Below are positions 1 through 7,457 of a stretch of 64,000 bases of DNA, one piece after another. The notes under the pieces were generated by a model that was not told where the DNA came from, made no database searches, and saw only the letters and a program-made list of their open reading frames with translations. The DNA is from Acidithiobacillus thiooxidans ATCC 19377. Lineage in GTDB: Bacteria > Pseudomonadota > Gammaproteobacteria > Acidithiobacillales > Acidithiobacillaceae. The DNA is taken from positions 2,230,501 through 2,294,500 of the forward strand of contig NZ_CP045571.1 in assembly GCF_009662475.1 (NCBI RefSeq). Reading direction: 5' to 3'. The position numbers and the translations under genes are program-made. Each line of letters opens with the position of its first letter. Within the stretch, counting starts at the first letter, position 1.

Positions 1-1
1 T

Positions 2-292
2 GTCAACGCCTACGCCCTCAAAGTCAGAGGGAACTCAATGCACCCTGCTATCCGGGACGGGTGGATCGTTATGGTTGAGCCAAACAGAGAGCCCCAAATT
101 GGTGAGTTTGTCGTCGTACAATGTGCCGATGGCCGCAAGATGGTCAAAGAGTTTCTCGGCTGGCGTGGCGATGAACTCATCCTTCAAAGCGTCAATGAAA
201 ACTACGGCAGATTGACTCTGCACCCCTCAGAAGTGAGGGCAATTCAAGCGGTCGGCGGCATCCATCCGCCAAGCAAAAGAGAAATAAGATAA
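2..292 (+). CDS. S24/LexA-type repressor, C-terminal part (5' end outside window)
   Basis: The reading frame is open from the window edge, so the N-terminal DNA-binding domain is not visible. What remains is a peptidase S24 domain: GNSMHP carries the nucleophilic Ser (visible residue 12) and the Lys of MVKEF lies 37 residues later, the spacing known for LexA, UmuD and CI. Such proteins repress their own promoter region and self-cleave when stimulated by RecA, which would link induction of this element to DNA damage. The family is clear; the role as master repressor of the element is inferred from the divergence-type promoter with paired operators just downstream. Confidence 0.85.
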   Translation, partial: VNAYALKVRGNSMHPAIRDGWIVMVEPNREPQIGEFVVVQCADGRKMVKEFLGWRGDELILQSVNENYGRLTLHPSEVRAIQAVGGIHPPSKREIR

Positions 293-318
293 ACTGCAAG
301 TATCAGCGCTGATTAAAG

Positions 319-338
319 CCGCCTCTGGGCGGTTTTTT
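319..338 (+). terminator. rho-independent terminator after the S24 repressor
   Basis: A five-base-pair GC stem (CCGCC/GGCGG) with a TCTG loop is followed by six T residues, 27 nt after the repressor stop codon. Confidence 0.85.
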
Positions 339-390
339 ATTGCCCAAATTCTACGGAGGGACGCATAGAAAAATTTTATTATTTTTCTGG

Positions 391-432
391 TAGCGATTCG
401 CTATTGACTATCCGGTAGCGTATCGCTACTAT
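391..432 (+). promoter_or_regulatory. Promoter with two inverted-repeat operators
   Basis: TTGACT (404-409) and TACTAT (427-432) are spaced by 17 nt, a good sigma70-type promoter. Two related inverted repeats frame it: TAGCG-ATT-CGCTA at 391-403 lies just upstream of and into the -35 region, and GTAGCG-TAT-CGCTAC at 415-429 fills the spacer and the -10 region. The layout is that of a phage-type operator pair. The natural candidate ligand is the S24 repressor encoded immediately upstream; this is inference. Confidence 0.75.
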
Positions 433-468
433 GACTTCCATCGGCACCAACCAATGGGAGCACAAACC

Positions 469-660
469 ATGAATACTAAAACCATTGTCTTCATTCCCGC
501 CCATGAAATGGACCGCCTTTGCTGGCTTGCCGAAAACTGCGGCACAGACGCCAGCGGGCGGTACTCAGAAAGGATCACACAGAACCTTCAGCGCAGCGAA
601 AACGCCGAAGTCATCCCATTCCCTGAGCGTCATGGTTTGACGCCCAGCCCTGCAGCTTAA
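469..660 (+). CDS. Small hypothetical protein under the repressor-type promoter
   Basis: A 63-residue protein of unknown function. The ATG at 469 is preferred over the in-frame ATG at 454 because GGGAG lies 8 nt before it. It is the first gene after the promoter with paired operators at 391-432, so it should be controlled by whatever binds there. The middle part is Glu/Arg/Asn-rich and likely helical, the tail Pro-rich. No family is recognised. Confidence 0.6.
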   Translation: MNTKTIVFIPAHEMDRLCWLAENCGTDASGRYSERITQNLQRSENAEVIPFPERHGLTPSPAA

Positions 661-674
661 TTAAGGAGAACATC

Positions 675-893
675 ATGCAATTTATAAGCCCGAAATTTAA
701 TCCTTATCACAAGGAAAAACGTGTAACCATCACTAATCGCGTTGACAAAGTTACCGGCGAACACATTGTCCTGAAACGTGGGAGCATTTCTGGCCGCGCA
801 TGGTTAAAAACCGGAAAAGAAACGCGGGAATATACGAATGTGCAGGCGGCGCTTGATTCAATACAGATGTCCAACGCGCAGTTGCCGTTCTGA
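675..893 (+). CDS. Small basic hypothetical protein
   Basis: A 72-residue basic protein with a strong AAGGAG ribosome site ending 7 nt before the ATG. It begins 14 nt after the previous stop and is probably co-transcribed with it from the promoter at 404-432. The composition (many Lys, Arg, Thr, Val; IVLKRGSISGRAW) suggests a small beta-rich nucleic-acid-binding fold, but I recognise no family. Confidence 0.6.
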   Translation: MQFISPKFNPYHKEKRVTITNRVDKVTGEHIVLKRGSISGRAWLKTGKETREYTNVQAALDSIQMSNAQLPF

Positions 894-950
894 TTTTTAA
901 GGAGAAGATTCTAAGAACCAATAAATTATCGGCGCGGTGAGACCATCTGC

Positions 951-958
951 GCTATACC
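951..958 (+). promoter_or_regulatory. GCTATACC box, copy 1
   Basis: First of thirteen copies of GCTATACC in the window. TATACC can serve as a -10 hexamer. This copy has CTGC before the box but lacks the CCACC block found 8 nt upstream in the best copies. It lies 77 nt before the immunity-protein gene, farther than usual. Confidence 0.55.
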
Positions 959-1035
959 AGGTTACTAGAGAAATTTTCATTTAACCCATCATATCGGTTT
1001 GGATAATTCACATTTATCAAACAGGAGTCCGCGAA

Positions 1036-1266
1036 ATGACGACGCTATTTATAATTGTTCTTTTAATTTTTGTGGTAATCATCTACTTCCTTCCAACAAT
1101 CATTGCCATACGTCGAAAGAAAAACAACGTTGCTGCTATTACGGCTTTGAATTTTTTCTTGGGATGGTTGGTGGTTGGTTGGGTAGTGGCTCTGGTCTGG
1201 GCATTGTCAGTGGATGCGCAGCCGCAGACCATCATCGTCAATAATCATAACGGAAAAACGGACTGA
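1036..1266 (+). CDS. Superinfection immunity family membrane protein
   Basis: A 76-residue protein with two hydrophobic segments (about residues 3-22 and 38-58) around a basic loop IRRKKNNVAAI, then a short polar tail. The pattern YFLPTIIAIRRKK followed by NFFLGWLVVGWVVALVWA is typical of the superinfection-immunity family (T4 Imm-like), small inner-membrane proteins linked to blocking DNA entry or to surface exclusion. On a conjugative element a role in excluding a second copy would fit, but that is inference. A GCTATACC box lies upstream. Confidence 0.8.
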   Translation: MTTLFIIVLLIFVVIIYFLPTIIAIRRKKNNVAAITALNFFLGWLVVGWVVALVWALSVDAQPQTIIVNNHNGKTD

Positions 1267-1294
1267 TCGGCGTACGGGAACCGATACCCGCCGC

Positions 1295-1302
1295 GCTATA
1301 CC
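1295..1302 (+). promoter_or_regulatory. GCTATACC box, copy 2
   Basis: The box is followed by CGAC, the preferred downstream context, and ends 29 nt before the next start codon. Confidence 0.65.
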
Positions 1303-1331
1303 CGACAAAGGGTAAAAAAGGAGCAGTATTT

Positions 1332-2165
1332 ATGAGTAATATTGGGGCCAGTATTGCATCACTCCTCAAGAAACGGTCTGCCAGGACAGACGATACCCAG
1401 CGCCCATCTGTGGAAGCCGAAATTCCGCAGACGCAGAAAGGCGTTGGTAAGAGGAAGCCTGTGATTTGGGTATTGGTAGCGCTTGGGATCGTCGCTGTAC
1501 TGGGCACTGCCTATGTAGCCATGGAGCGCAAGGTTGATATTCCTTTCCGCGCTGATGTGCCGATGCTGCAGGCTGCAACGAATACGGTCAGACCTACGGT
1601 TCCCTCAGATCCTGAAAACGTGCCCGTTCATACAGACTCCCCCGCCATTCCTCATACAGTCACTACCCCAACTGTTCCGAAACCGGAATTGACGGGAAAT
1701 GCTGCACACAGAGTGGCGCCCGATGTTGTGGTTCCAAACAATCGAGTAACGCAGATATCTCCCGATGCGTCAGCGACTCCCGGCATCTCTGCGACAACCG
1801 GAAAATCGTCCGCCCCTGACTCCGAAATCAGGAAGCTGAAGGCGGAACTGACGGCGCTGAAAAGCGAGATGGCTACGGTGAAGGCTGCCGCCGTCAAAGC
1901 CGCCGCCGAAAAACCCCGCGTCGTGTACCGGACTATCGTTCAGACGGTTCCTGCGGCTCCTGCCAAACCCGCACAGGTGGCACCTGCACCGGTCAGAACA
2001 AAACCGTTAGTGCAGGTGCTGGGTGCGGCAAACGGGATTGCCTGGGTGTCTATCCACGGACAGACGGAACAGGTACGACCGGGAGACAGTCTGCCCGGGA
2101 TTGGGATCGTTCAGAGCGTATCGCCATCTGGTGAAATCCATGGTTCTAACGGGACTCTGCATTAA
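1332..2165 (+). CDS. Bitopic membrane protein with coiled coil and PilP/TraP-like C-terminus
   Basis: 277 residues. A cytoplasmic basic N-terminus (about 1-41) leads to one membrane helix (about 44-62), a long Pro/Thr/Val-rich region, a coiled coil (about 160-185, IRKLKAELTALKSEM) and a compact C-terminal domain with the PGDSLPGIGIV pattern. This order recalls PilP/GspC-type and IncI TraP-type secretion or transfer proteins, in which the C-terminal domain docks on an outer ring. The match is by architecture only. The ATG has an AGGAG site 10 nt upstream and a GCTATACC box 29 nt before it, which ties it to the transfer regulon. Confidence 0.55.
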   Translation: MSNIGASIASLLKKRSARTDDTQRPSVEAEIPQTQKGVGKRKPVIWVLVALGIVAVLGTAYVAMERKVDIPFRADVPMLQAATNTVRPTVPSDPENVPVHTDSPAIPHTVTTPTVPKPELTGNAAHRVAPDVVVPNNRVTQISPDASATPGISATTGKSSAPDSEIRKLKAELTALKSEMATVKAAAVKAAAEKPRVVYRTIVQTVPAAPAKPAQVAPAPVRTKPLVQVLGAANGIAWVSIHGQTEQVRPGDSLPGIGIVQSVSPSGEIHGSNGTLH

Positions 2166-2183
2166 ACGCTATAGGGGATAACC

Positions 2184-2702
2184 ATGTACGAACAACAAAC
2201 GGAAACAGTTATTCAGCCAACGGAAACCCTTGTGCAGGCTATCGTTGTCCGGTTTTTCAGCCAGGTGTTCCAGGTTGCGGTACTAGAGGCGCAGGGTGTG
2301 GCGTCGAATCGTCAGGACAACTGGCCTGACACGATCCTGGTGAATGGGCGTTTCCAAAAAGACCCGGCTGCGGCTGTATCCTGGCTGCGGGAGTTTATTG
2401 GCGGCATAGCACAGACACTGCACAGGCTCCCTTCTCTTGGCCACAAGGCAAATCAGCAGGAAGTCATTGACTTGTATTGCGACCTTGACCTGCAACGTGC
2501 AGAGCGGGTTGCTGTAGGTGCTGCCATCTATCAGGTGCTGGAAAGCATGAATGATCTGGATGTTCCCGTGCTGGATGTGCTGGAGAGCTGGTTTCAGCTT
2601 GATAAGCGTACAGACAGTGATATTGCCTGGCTGATGGATACCACGGCGCACATGTTTGTGGCTGATTCCCTGCCAACTATTTTCTCTCGGGCAGCAGGTT
2701 GA
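2184..2702 (+). CDS. Hypothetical protein co-transcribed with the TraP-like protein
   Basis: 172 residues, soluble, mostly helical and acidic, with no signal peptide or membrane segment. It starts 18 nt after the preceding gene with AGGGG before the ATG and is followed by a terminator, so the two genes form a two-gene transcript. No family is recognised. Being paired with a membrane protein on a mobile element suggests an accessory transfer role, which is a guess. Confidence 0.6.
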   Translation: MYEQQTETVIQPTETLVQAIVVRFFSQVFQVAVLEAQGVASNRQDNWPDTILVNGRFQKDPAAAVSWLREFIGGIAQTLHRLPSLGHKANQQEVIDLYCDLDLQRAERVAVGAAIYQVLESMNDLDVPVLDVLESWFQLDKRTDSDIAWLMDTTAHMFVADSLPTIFSRAAG

Positions 2703-2730
2703 TTTTTTAGGCGGTTGTTTTGCGGCTATT

Positions 2731-2756
2731 GCCCGTCTTTCGGGACGGGCTTTTTT
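2731..2756 (+). terminator. rho-independent terminator
   Basis: GCCCGTC-TTTCGG-GACGGGC followed by six T residues. A near-copy lies 339 nt downstream at 3070. Confidence 0.9.
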
Positions 2757-2770
2757 AGGGAGTATTGGAT

Positions 2771-3034
2771 ATGCAGATTTCACATCTAAAGCAGTTTGCG
2801 GGACTTGTGCGCCGTCATAATGGAACCATCCTGCCCGTTCTGAAAACAGAGTCGGTGGATGGTTTGGTGAAACTGCATATCCAAGGCTCTGTCGTGGACT
2901 TCTGGGCAACGCCCGAAGAACTGTATTTCCGGGGATACCGGCTGTTGTGTGCCAAGCCTGCCATCTGGGATCTCTGGAGCCGGGTCATTTGCGCTCCGGA
3001 CCAGGCGAAGCCGGAAGCCTTTGCGGTGCATTAG
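2771..3034 (+). CDS. Small hypothetical protein between twin terminators
   Basis: 87 residues. The ATG at 2771 is preferred over an upstream codon because it follows AGGGAG of the terminator tail by a normal distance. The sequence alternates beta-like and aromatic stretches (VVDFWATPEELYFRGYRLL) and resembles small wing-like or OB-like domains, but I recognise no family. Almost identical terminators on both sides isolate it transcriptionally, so it may be expressed by read-through. Confidence 0.55.
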   Translation: MQISHLKQFAGLVRRHNGTILPVLKTESVDGLVKLHIQGSVVDFWATPEELYFRGYRLLCAKPAIWDLWSRVICAPDQAKPEAFAVH

Positions 3035-3069
3035 TTTTGCGGTGCCACTCTCCCAGAGTGCGGTTGTTT

Positions 3070-3094
3070 GCCCGTCTTATGGGCGGGCTTTTTT
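3070..3094 (+). terminator. rho-independent terminator
   Basis: GCCCGTC-TTATG-GGCGGGC (one G-T pair) followed by six T residues; the sequence is a sibling of the hairpin at 2731. Confidence 0.9.
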
Positions 3095-3146
3095 GATGAA
3101 TTATGCCACATAAATCTAACCCACTAGATATTAAGGAGTTTCCATC

Positions 3147-3725
3147 ATGAACGCCAATTTACCTCATTCACCTGAAATTGCCAGAAATGCAGATTTCAAG
3201 GATGGTTATGCGGAGGGTATTAGGAATGCTTCTGCTATTGCTATGAAAATGCCGCTTACTGAAGCATGGACCGAAATCACAGAAAGGATAAGCGACACAA
3301 ATGTACAAGCGATGGCCTGGCGAACATCTATGGCCATTTTGAAGCTGTTGCCGACAGAAACAACCCCGGATATTGGAAGTGTCGATTCTGAAACGGCGGC
3401 TGCCATCCTATCGAATGCTCATCATACGGTACAAATTGGCACAACAAGACATGGCGAGGAAGTGTTTGATAGCGTCAAAGATCGCTTTGCAAAGGAATTA
3501 CTGGCGCTGTTATCCCTATATCCGGTCCTCTTGAGTTATGCCCGCGATCATGATTGGGGTATTGGATGCGGCGAAAAACTGCAATTAAAACTTAGGGAAC
3601 TTGCACAAACTGACGTAGAAACAATTGTAGCGCTGAATGTGGCGGGTGTCCTTTATGATAAAAAAGGGGTATCTAAATTCCATGATGGATCTGCCCATCA
3701 AGGGCCAGCGTGCCACTCATGTTAA
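3147..3725 (+). CDS. Hypothetical helical protein
   Basis: 192 residues, predicted mainly helical, with a clear AAGGAG site upstream of the ATG. It begins a new run of AT-richer genes after the twin terminators. The C-terminus (HDGSAHQGPACHSC) has several His and Cys residues that could bind a metal, though the spacing matches no known motif. No family recognised. Confidence 0.55.
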   Translation: MNANLPHSPEIARNADFKDGYAEGIRNASAIAMKMPLTEAWTEITERISDTNVQAMAWRTSMAILKLLPTETTPDIGSVDSETAAAILSNAHHTVQIGTTRHGEEVFDSVKDRFAKELLALLSLYPVLLSYARDHDWGIGCGEKLQLKLRELAQTDVETIVALNVAGVLYDKKGVSKFHDGSAHQGPACHSC

Positions 3726-3771
3726 AAATTAAGATTTCGTGCTTGGCGATTAGAAAAGGAAGTTTTAACCG

Positions 3772-4092
3772 ATGACTAAGGAGCAGCTAGATATGGGAAA
3801 AATGGAACCCTTTAACCGATTGACTCCAGCCGAAGCCGAGCGACTGGCTTTACTAGCTGAAGAGTGCGGAGAAGTGGTACAGGCTGTTGGAAAAATACTG
3901 CGGCACGGCTACGAAAGCGTACACCCGGACGGCGGCCCCACTAATCGTGAATCGCTGACACGCGAATGCGGTGATGTTTACCATGCTATATGGCGCTTAA
4001 TAGGCGCTGGAGATATAGATGGAAATGAGATGTCCCAATGGGCAGACGATAAGGCGAAAAAAATGATTAATTACTTGCATCACCAAACTTAG
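3772..4092 (+). CDS. MazG-like nucleotide pyrophosphohydrolase
   Basis: 106 residues matching the short phage-type MazG-like fold: RLALLAEECGEVVQA supplies the first EExxE metal-binding helix and RECGDVYHAI the second ExxD helix. Enzymes of this family hydrolyse NTPs or dNTPs to the monophosphate and pyrophosphate; in phages and mobile elements they can adjust nucleotide or alarmone pools. A second in-frame ATG at 3793 has the better AAGGAG site (9 nt spacing) and may be the true start, giving 99 residues. Confidence 0.75.
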   Translation: MTKEQLDMGKMEPFNRLTPAEAERLALLAEECGEVVQAVGKILRHGYESVHPDGGPTNRESLTRECGDVYHAIWRLIGAGDIDGNEMSQWADDKAKKMINYLHHQT

Positions 4093-4239
4093 ATTAGCTG
4101 AGAATGGTTTGTCATGAGGGAATATCAATCATGAAATTTATTTACCCGATATCTCAACAAGAAGGGAAACCCCCGGTACGTCTACCCTGGATGCGCCAAG
4201 AAAGGCGATCGACCGGGGCGAGGATGGAGGATCACAACA

Positions 4240-4454
4240 TGACCGATCTTTATCATGAACTTAAAAAATGGCGCTTGGTGTTACTTATGATGGTATTTAT
4301 TGTCATTTTTTCTTCTTCACTCATTTATCAGTCCAATCATAAATCCATCATAATCATAACCGGTCATCCGAACGTCGTTGAGAAGATAATGATAAAAGGC
4401 CATCCATACATGGTCGAAGAATATAAGGAAAGGGAAGGTATTTTGGGCCAATGA
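4240..4454 (+). CDS. Small single-pass membrane protein
   Basis: 71 residues with one membrane helix (about 12-29, LVLLMMVFIVIFSSSLIY) and a charged C-terminal part. The ATG at 4240 is chosen because GGAGG precedes it by 8 nt. The frame is open farther upstream, so starts at 4131 or 4104 would add 36-45 residues. Unknown function. Confidence 0.5.
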
Positions 4455-4551
4455 TAAAAATGGCCCGATGAGCTTGTTTGCTGATGTGGATCTAAACCTG
4501 CCAGCTTGTGCATTTTCTTACGGGCTTTGTGATCAGTAAGAGGAGAGAACC

Positions 4552-4947
4552 ATGACTATTTCTTGTGCCATAGAATGCGACGGTGCGGCGTGGTGGTGGA
4601 GCGCAAACATGCGTCTTTTGCCCTATGACAAGAATAGGGGCAAACGATGCTGTTCATGCGGTGATGTGGTCCGGCGCGGTGCGAAATATATCCAGGTGGA
4701 GCGTTGGCGAGATTACGCCAATGAGGTCGAAGAGCGCATCTATGGCGATGAGGTTCCTCTAGCGTCCTGGGTTGTTTGCGAATCATGCGCCCCTATCTTC
4801 GTGAAATTTTACAACATGAATGTAGATTTGGGATTGGGTGTCACCAATCTTCACAATCTTTTAGGTGAGTTTGAGGCGCTTTACGGTCCGGGTGTGGGGT
4901 TCAAATTAAAGCTGCCAACCTATCAGTCAGGAGGAATATGGGTATGA
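4552..4947 (+). CDS. Zinc-ribbon-like hypothetical protein
   Basis: 131 residues. Two Cys pairs, CCSCGDVV (about residues 33-36) and CESCAP (about 76-79), flank a 40-residue segment and look like the knuckles of one treble-clef or zinc-ribbon domain. An Arg/Glu-rich stretch (ERWRDYANEVEERIYG) lies between them. Small proteins of this form are common in phage and plasmid accessory operons and often have no assigned role. It overlaps the next gene by 10 nt, so the two are probably translationally coupled. Confidence 0.6.
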   Translation: MTISCAIECDGAAWWWSANMRLLPYDKNRGKRCCSCGDVVRRGAKYIQVERWRDYANEVEERIYGDEVPLASWVVCESCAPIFVKFYNMNVDLGLGVTNLHNLLGEFEALYGPGVGFKLKLPTYQSGGIWV

Positions 4948-5219
4948 GATCAGAACCCGTTGAAGCGCAGAAAATACCCTTGTCCACAACAGATTCCATT
5001 CAGGAATCGCCAAACACGCAAATCATTACCGTGATGAACCGGGCGTATTATGGCGAATGCTTTTCCCGCCAGCCGGACGATACGCTGGATATGCTGCAAG
5101 AGAAGGCCCGTACATTGGGTGCTAAGGCAGTTATCGGCGTGCGTCTGGTCCCGATGGTGGATGAACGGGGGATCCGGGTGATGATGGCTTATGGGACGGT
5201 AATATGTTTAGAAGATTAA
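4938..5219 (+). CDS. YbjQ-like (UPF0145/DUF74) protein
   Basis: 93 residues. The C-terminal half, with LDMLQEKARTLGAKAVIGVRLVPM followed by a conserved AYGTVICLE strand, matches the YbjQ family of small pentameric proteins (often called heavy-metal-binding, function unproven). The N-terminal 35 residues are unstructured and lack the usual first strand motif. It overlaps its upstream neighbour by 10 nt and its downstream neighbour by 16 nt. Confidence 0.65.
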   Translation: MGMRSEPVEAQKIPLSTTDSIQESPNTQIITVMNRAYYGECFSRQPDDTLDMLQEKARTLGAKAVIGVRLVPMVDERGIRVMMAYGTVICLED

Positions 5220-5818
5220 CAGAACTGTTTTTTATGCCCTGGATGATAACCCTCGGGCTTTTCATGACTTTTTGTGCGTTCTCCGGTTTCCGTTTTTCTG
5301 CCAATCTGGACGGCGTGACGCGGTTTTTCGCCCTGCACCCTTTTTCGCTGTATATCTTCTGGATAATCCTGCTCGCTGTCGGATTGTTTTTTGTAGTGGG
5401 CTATCTGGTGCTGTTCATGGTAGAAAATGTGATGCGGCCCCATTGGGAGCGTTACAGCGACAAGAAAAAGGGATTCATTTTACTGCTTGCCGTGATCATC
5501 GTCGTGTCTGTTTTAGAGTTCATGTCTACGTTGATGCCGTCCATGCCTGTTTCTGTTAATGCTTCCAAACCAATAGTGAAAAATATTCAATTCGTGCGGG
5601 GAACGCCGGTACTCTTTGAAATGCCTATTCCACTGACAGCGACGCAGATTGCCAAAGAAAAGCGTCAAGATGCGGCTTTTGCCAAAATGGTGCAAACAAA
5701 GAATTTACCAAAGCCTTATATAAGGGTCCGAAACAAAATTATTCACGGTCGCGCTCAGATAACACAAATCGGGCCAGATACTTACCAGATTAAAATGCTT
5801 CATAGAGCAAAACCATGA
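5204..5818 (+). CDS. Three-pass membrane protein with periplasmic tail
   Basis: 204 residues. Three hydrophobic segments can be seen (about 8-28, 45-72, 87-110) followed by a soluble C-terminal region (about 115-204) with a beta-type pattern. No family recognised. The start lies inside the previous gene, and the stop overlaps the ATG of the next (ATGA), so this is one translationally coupled chain from 4552 to 5979. Confidence 0.55.
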   Translation: MFRRLTELFFMPWMITLGLFMTFCAFSGFRFSANLDGVTRFFALHPFSLYIFWIILLAVGLFFVVGYLVLFMVENVMRPHWERYSDKKKGFILLLAVIIVVSVLEFMSTLMPSMPVSVNASKPIVKNIQFVRGTPVLFEMPIPLTATQIAKEKRQDAAFAKMVQTKNLPKPYIRVRNKIIHGRAQITQIGPDTYQIKMLHRAKP

Positions 5819-5979
5819 ATCCACCGTACCGCTGCCTGTTTTGTGGCGCACCCAGTTGGCGCGAACCAGGCGAACAGACCCCGCCGCCGGATTATTGCCA
5901 TGAGGAAGATCATGGCACGCCAGAGGAACATCTGGACGGAGCTGGTGAGGCGGTTTCCGAGACAAATCAAGAGGGCTAA
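5815..5979 (+). CDS. 54-residue CxxC miniprotein
   Basis: The frame starts at the ATG of an ATGA overlap with the preceding gene and stops at 5977-5979. It begins with YRCLFCGAPSW, a single zinc-knuckle half, followed by HEEDHGTPEEH, a His/Glu-rich stretch that could complete a metal site. Function unknown. The exact coupling and the Cys pair argue that it is real. Confidence 0.5.
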   Translation: MNPPYRCLFCGAPSWREPGEQTPPPDYCHEEDHGTPEEHLDGAGEAVSETNQEG

Positions 5980-5984
5980 TTCCG

Positions 5985-6716
5985 ATGGTCAAAAAACGGG
6001 AAGTGGTTTTACAGCGTAATTCATCTTTGCGGGCGGGCATCGCTGTTCGCGCCCATGCGGATCGCCTTACGCTCGCTTCCATAGAGGATATTGGGAATCT
6101 CCCGAAATCTGGATGGATGCCGGTCGGTTCGGTGGGGTTTTGTCTGGCAGCAATGATTCATCAGCAAATGGACCCGTCTTATGTATCGACCTATCCGGAG
6201 TGTTTGCGCGAGTTCTTGCATAGGGAAACCTGGCTGGATACGGCAGGAAATGTCTTGGCGAATGGCCGCAGGGTTTTTGTGAAACCTTCCGCTCGCCAAA
6301 AGCTGTTTACAGGCTTCGTATGGCCGGATGGTGATGGACAGGAAATCGCTCTGAAAGACTTACCAGCAAATGATGTGCTTTGGTGCGCGGATCCAGTGTC
6401 ATTTACCCAGGAATGGCGGTACTACGTTTGCAACGGCAAGGTCTTGGGTGCGGGTCGCTACGACGATAATGATGCGGAAGATCCTGTTTTGGAGATGATG
6501 CTGCACTATGCGGCAAGTGAAATGGCGAAGCAGTATCAGGATGCTCCGGCAGGATACAGCATAGACTTAGGAGTGCTGGATGACGGCAAGGTAGCCTTGG
6601 TAGAAGTGAACGATGGGTGGGCACTGGGCTTTTATTCAGGTTCTTGTTCTTCGTCGGATTATTTTGATCTTTTGTGTGCCCGATGGGATGAAATAACAGG
6701 GGTAGATCATGGCTGA
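5985..6716 (+). CDS. ATP-grasp protein, R2K-like clade
   Basis: 243 residues. The C-terminal two-thirds shows the ATP-grasp signature of the DUF4343/R2K group: FVKPSARQKLFTG (nucleotide-binding Lys), an EWRYYVCNGKVLGAGRY strand, then SIDLGVLDDGKVALVEVNDGWALGFY with the metal-binding Asp/Glu/Asn. Enzymes of this fold join a carboxylate to an amine with ATP. R2K members occur in phages and conflict-related loci, where they are thought to modify a peptide or protein; the substrate is unknown. It sits in a chain of tiny genes (54, 57, 46 and 127 residues) that are candidate targets or partners. Confidence 0.75.
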   Translation: MVKKREVVLQRNSSLRAGIAVRAHADRLTLASIEDIGNLPKSGWMPVGSVGFCLAAMIHQQMDPSYVSTYPECLREFLHRETWLDTAGNVLANGRRVFVKPSARQKLFTGFVWPDGDGQEIALKDLPANDVLWCADPVSFTQEWRYYVCNGKVLGAGRYDDNDAEDPVLEMMLHYAASEMAKQYQDAPAGYSIDLGVLDDGKVALVEVNDGWALGFYSGSCSSSDYFDLLCARWDEITGVDHG

Positions 6717-6882
6717 TGATCTTGCAAACAGGCTTCGCGCCCTGGCCAACTACCAGCACGACGATCTTTCGATTGCGGAAGAAGCGGCAGATGAGATCGA
6801 GCGGCTTAGGGAAAAGATTTGTTTGCTGGAAAGTTATATAGGTTGTCCGTGCAATTCAGAACAGGAAAACGATGCCCGCTGA
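6709..6882 (+). CDS. 57-residue helical miniprotein with a Cys pair
   Basis: Starts 8 nt before the end of the ATP-grasp gene, so it is coupled to it. The protein is a helix (ALANYQHDDLSIAEEAADEIERL) of the type common in phage nin-region proteins, ending with a CPC pair. Function unknown. Confidence 0.5.
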   Translation: MADDLANRLRALANYQHDDLSIAEEAADEIERLREKICLLESYIGCPCNSEQENDAR

Positions 6883-7012
6883 CCTTTCGTTTTTCGCCTG
6901 GATCTGGCTGGTGATTCCCGCCGCCGTAGGCTTATTACTGGTGTGGGTTCTAGTGTTGGAAGTACGTCAAGTGTATCGCAATTTCCGGGTCTGGATTCGT
7001 AGAGAGCATTAA
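6872..7012 (+). CDS. 46-residue single-pass membrane peptide
   Basis: Overlaps the previous gene by 11 nt and ends immediately before the next ATG (TAA directly followed by ATG). It consists of one membrane helix (about 6-28) and a basic tail (VRQVYRNFRVWIRREH). A holin-, toxin- or small regulator-like topology is possible; nothing identifies it. Confidence 0.45.
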   Translation: MPADLSFFAWIWLVIPAAVGLLLVWVLVLEVRQVYRNFRVWIRREH

Positions 7013-7396
7013 ATGGGCGATATTTTATGGTTTTTTAATGCGACAATCCTTTTTTCCATGCTGGGAGTTGGCGCTTTGTCTTATCTGCTTGGGTGGTTTT
7101 TCTTTAGAGAAAACGAAAAGATTGGTAATACCCTTGGGATTATTGGCGGGATGATTTTTGTTGTGCTTGTTGTCATTTGGGATCTGGAAGCGAGCTATAA
7201 CGTGCCTGAATCATGGCTTAGAAACTTGCCTGTTGCAGAGAAGGTGATGATGCGTCACTACATAGAAACGAAGCACCGGCCCATTAACATATTCACGTTT
7301 AGATACATAAAGACTGCGCCGGCGAAAATCCGTCAGGTAGCCGATGAGACGTCCAGAAAAATTCCTGTCACGATTCGCAAAAAACGATTTTGTTGA
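7013..7396 (+). CDS. Two-pass membrane protein
   Basis: 127 residues with two membrane helices (about 5-28 and 41-62) and a basic C-terminal tail rich in Lys and Arg. It begins at the base after the stop of the preceding peptide and closes the chain of coupled genes begun at 4552. Its end overlaps the promoter box region for the next transcription unit. No family recognised. Confidence 0.5.
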   Translation: MGDILWFFNATILFSMLGVGALSYLLGWFFFRENEKIGNTLGIIGGMIFVVLVVIWDLEASYNVPESWLRNLPVAEKVMMRHYIETKHRPINIFTFRYIKTAPAKIRQVADETSRKIPVTIRKKRFC

Positions 7397-7420
7397 TTCT
7401 GATCACCCCGCCAGTCCTGC

Positions 7421-7428
7421 GCTATACC
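7421..7428 (+). promoter_or_regulatory. GCTATACC box, copy 3
   Basis: CCGCC lies exactly 8 nt before the box, close to the CCACC block of the best copies. The box ends 29 nt before the ATG at 7458. It lies inside an upstream extension of that reading frame, which decides the start at 7458. Confidence 0.7.
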
Positions 7429-7457
7429 AAGGCAAGCCTGTATCGCGGAGGTGGCGG

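Noticed and set aside
2166-2182. CGCTATAGGGG as another regulon box
   Set aside because: Only GCTATA is shared; CC is replaced by GG, and it lies between two genes of one transcript, so it was not counted.
2283-2909. Long minus-strand frame opposite the 2184 gene
   Set aside because: It spans a terminator and lacks a ribosome site; it is an antisense shadow.
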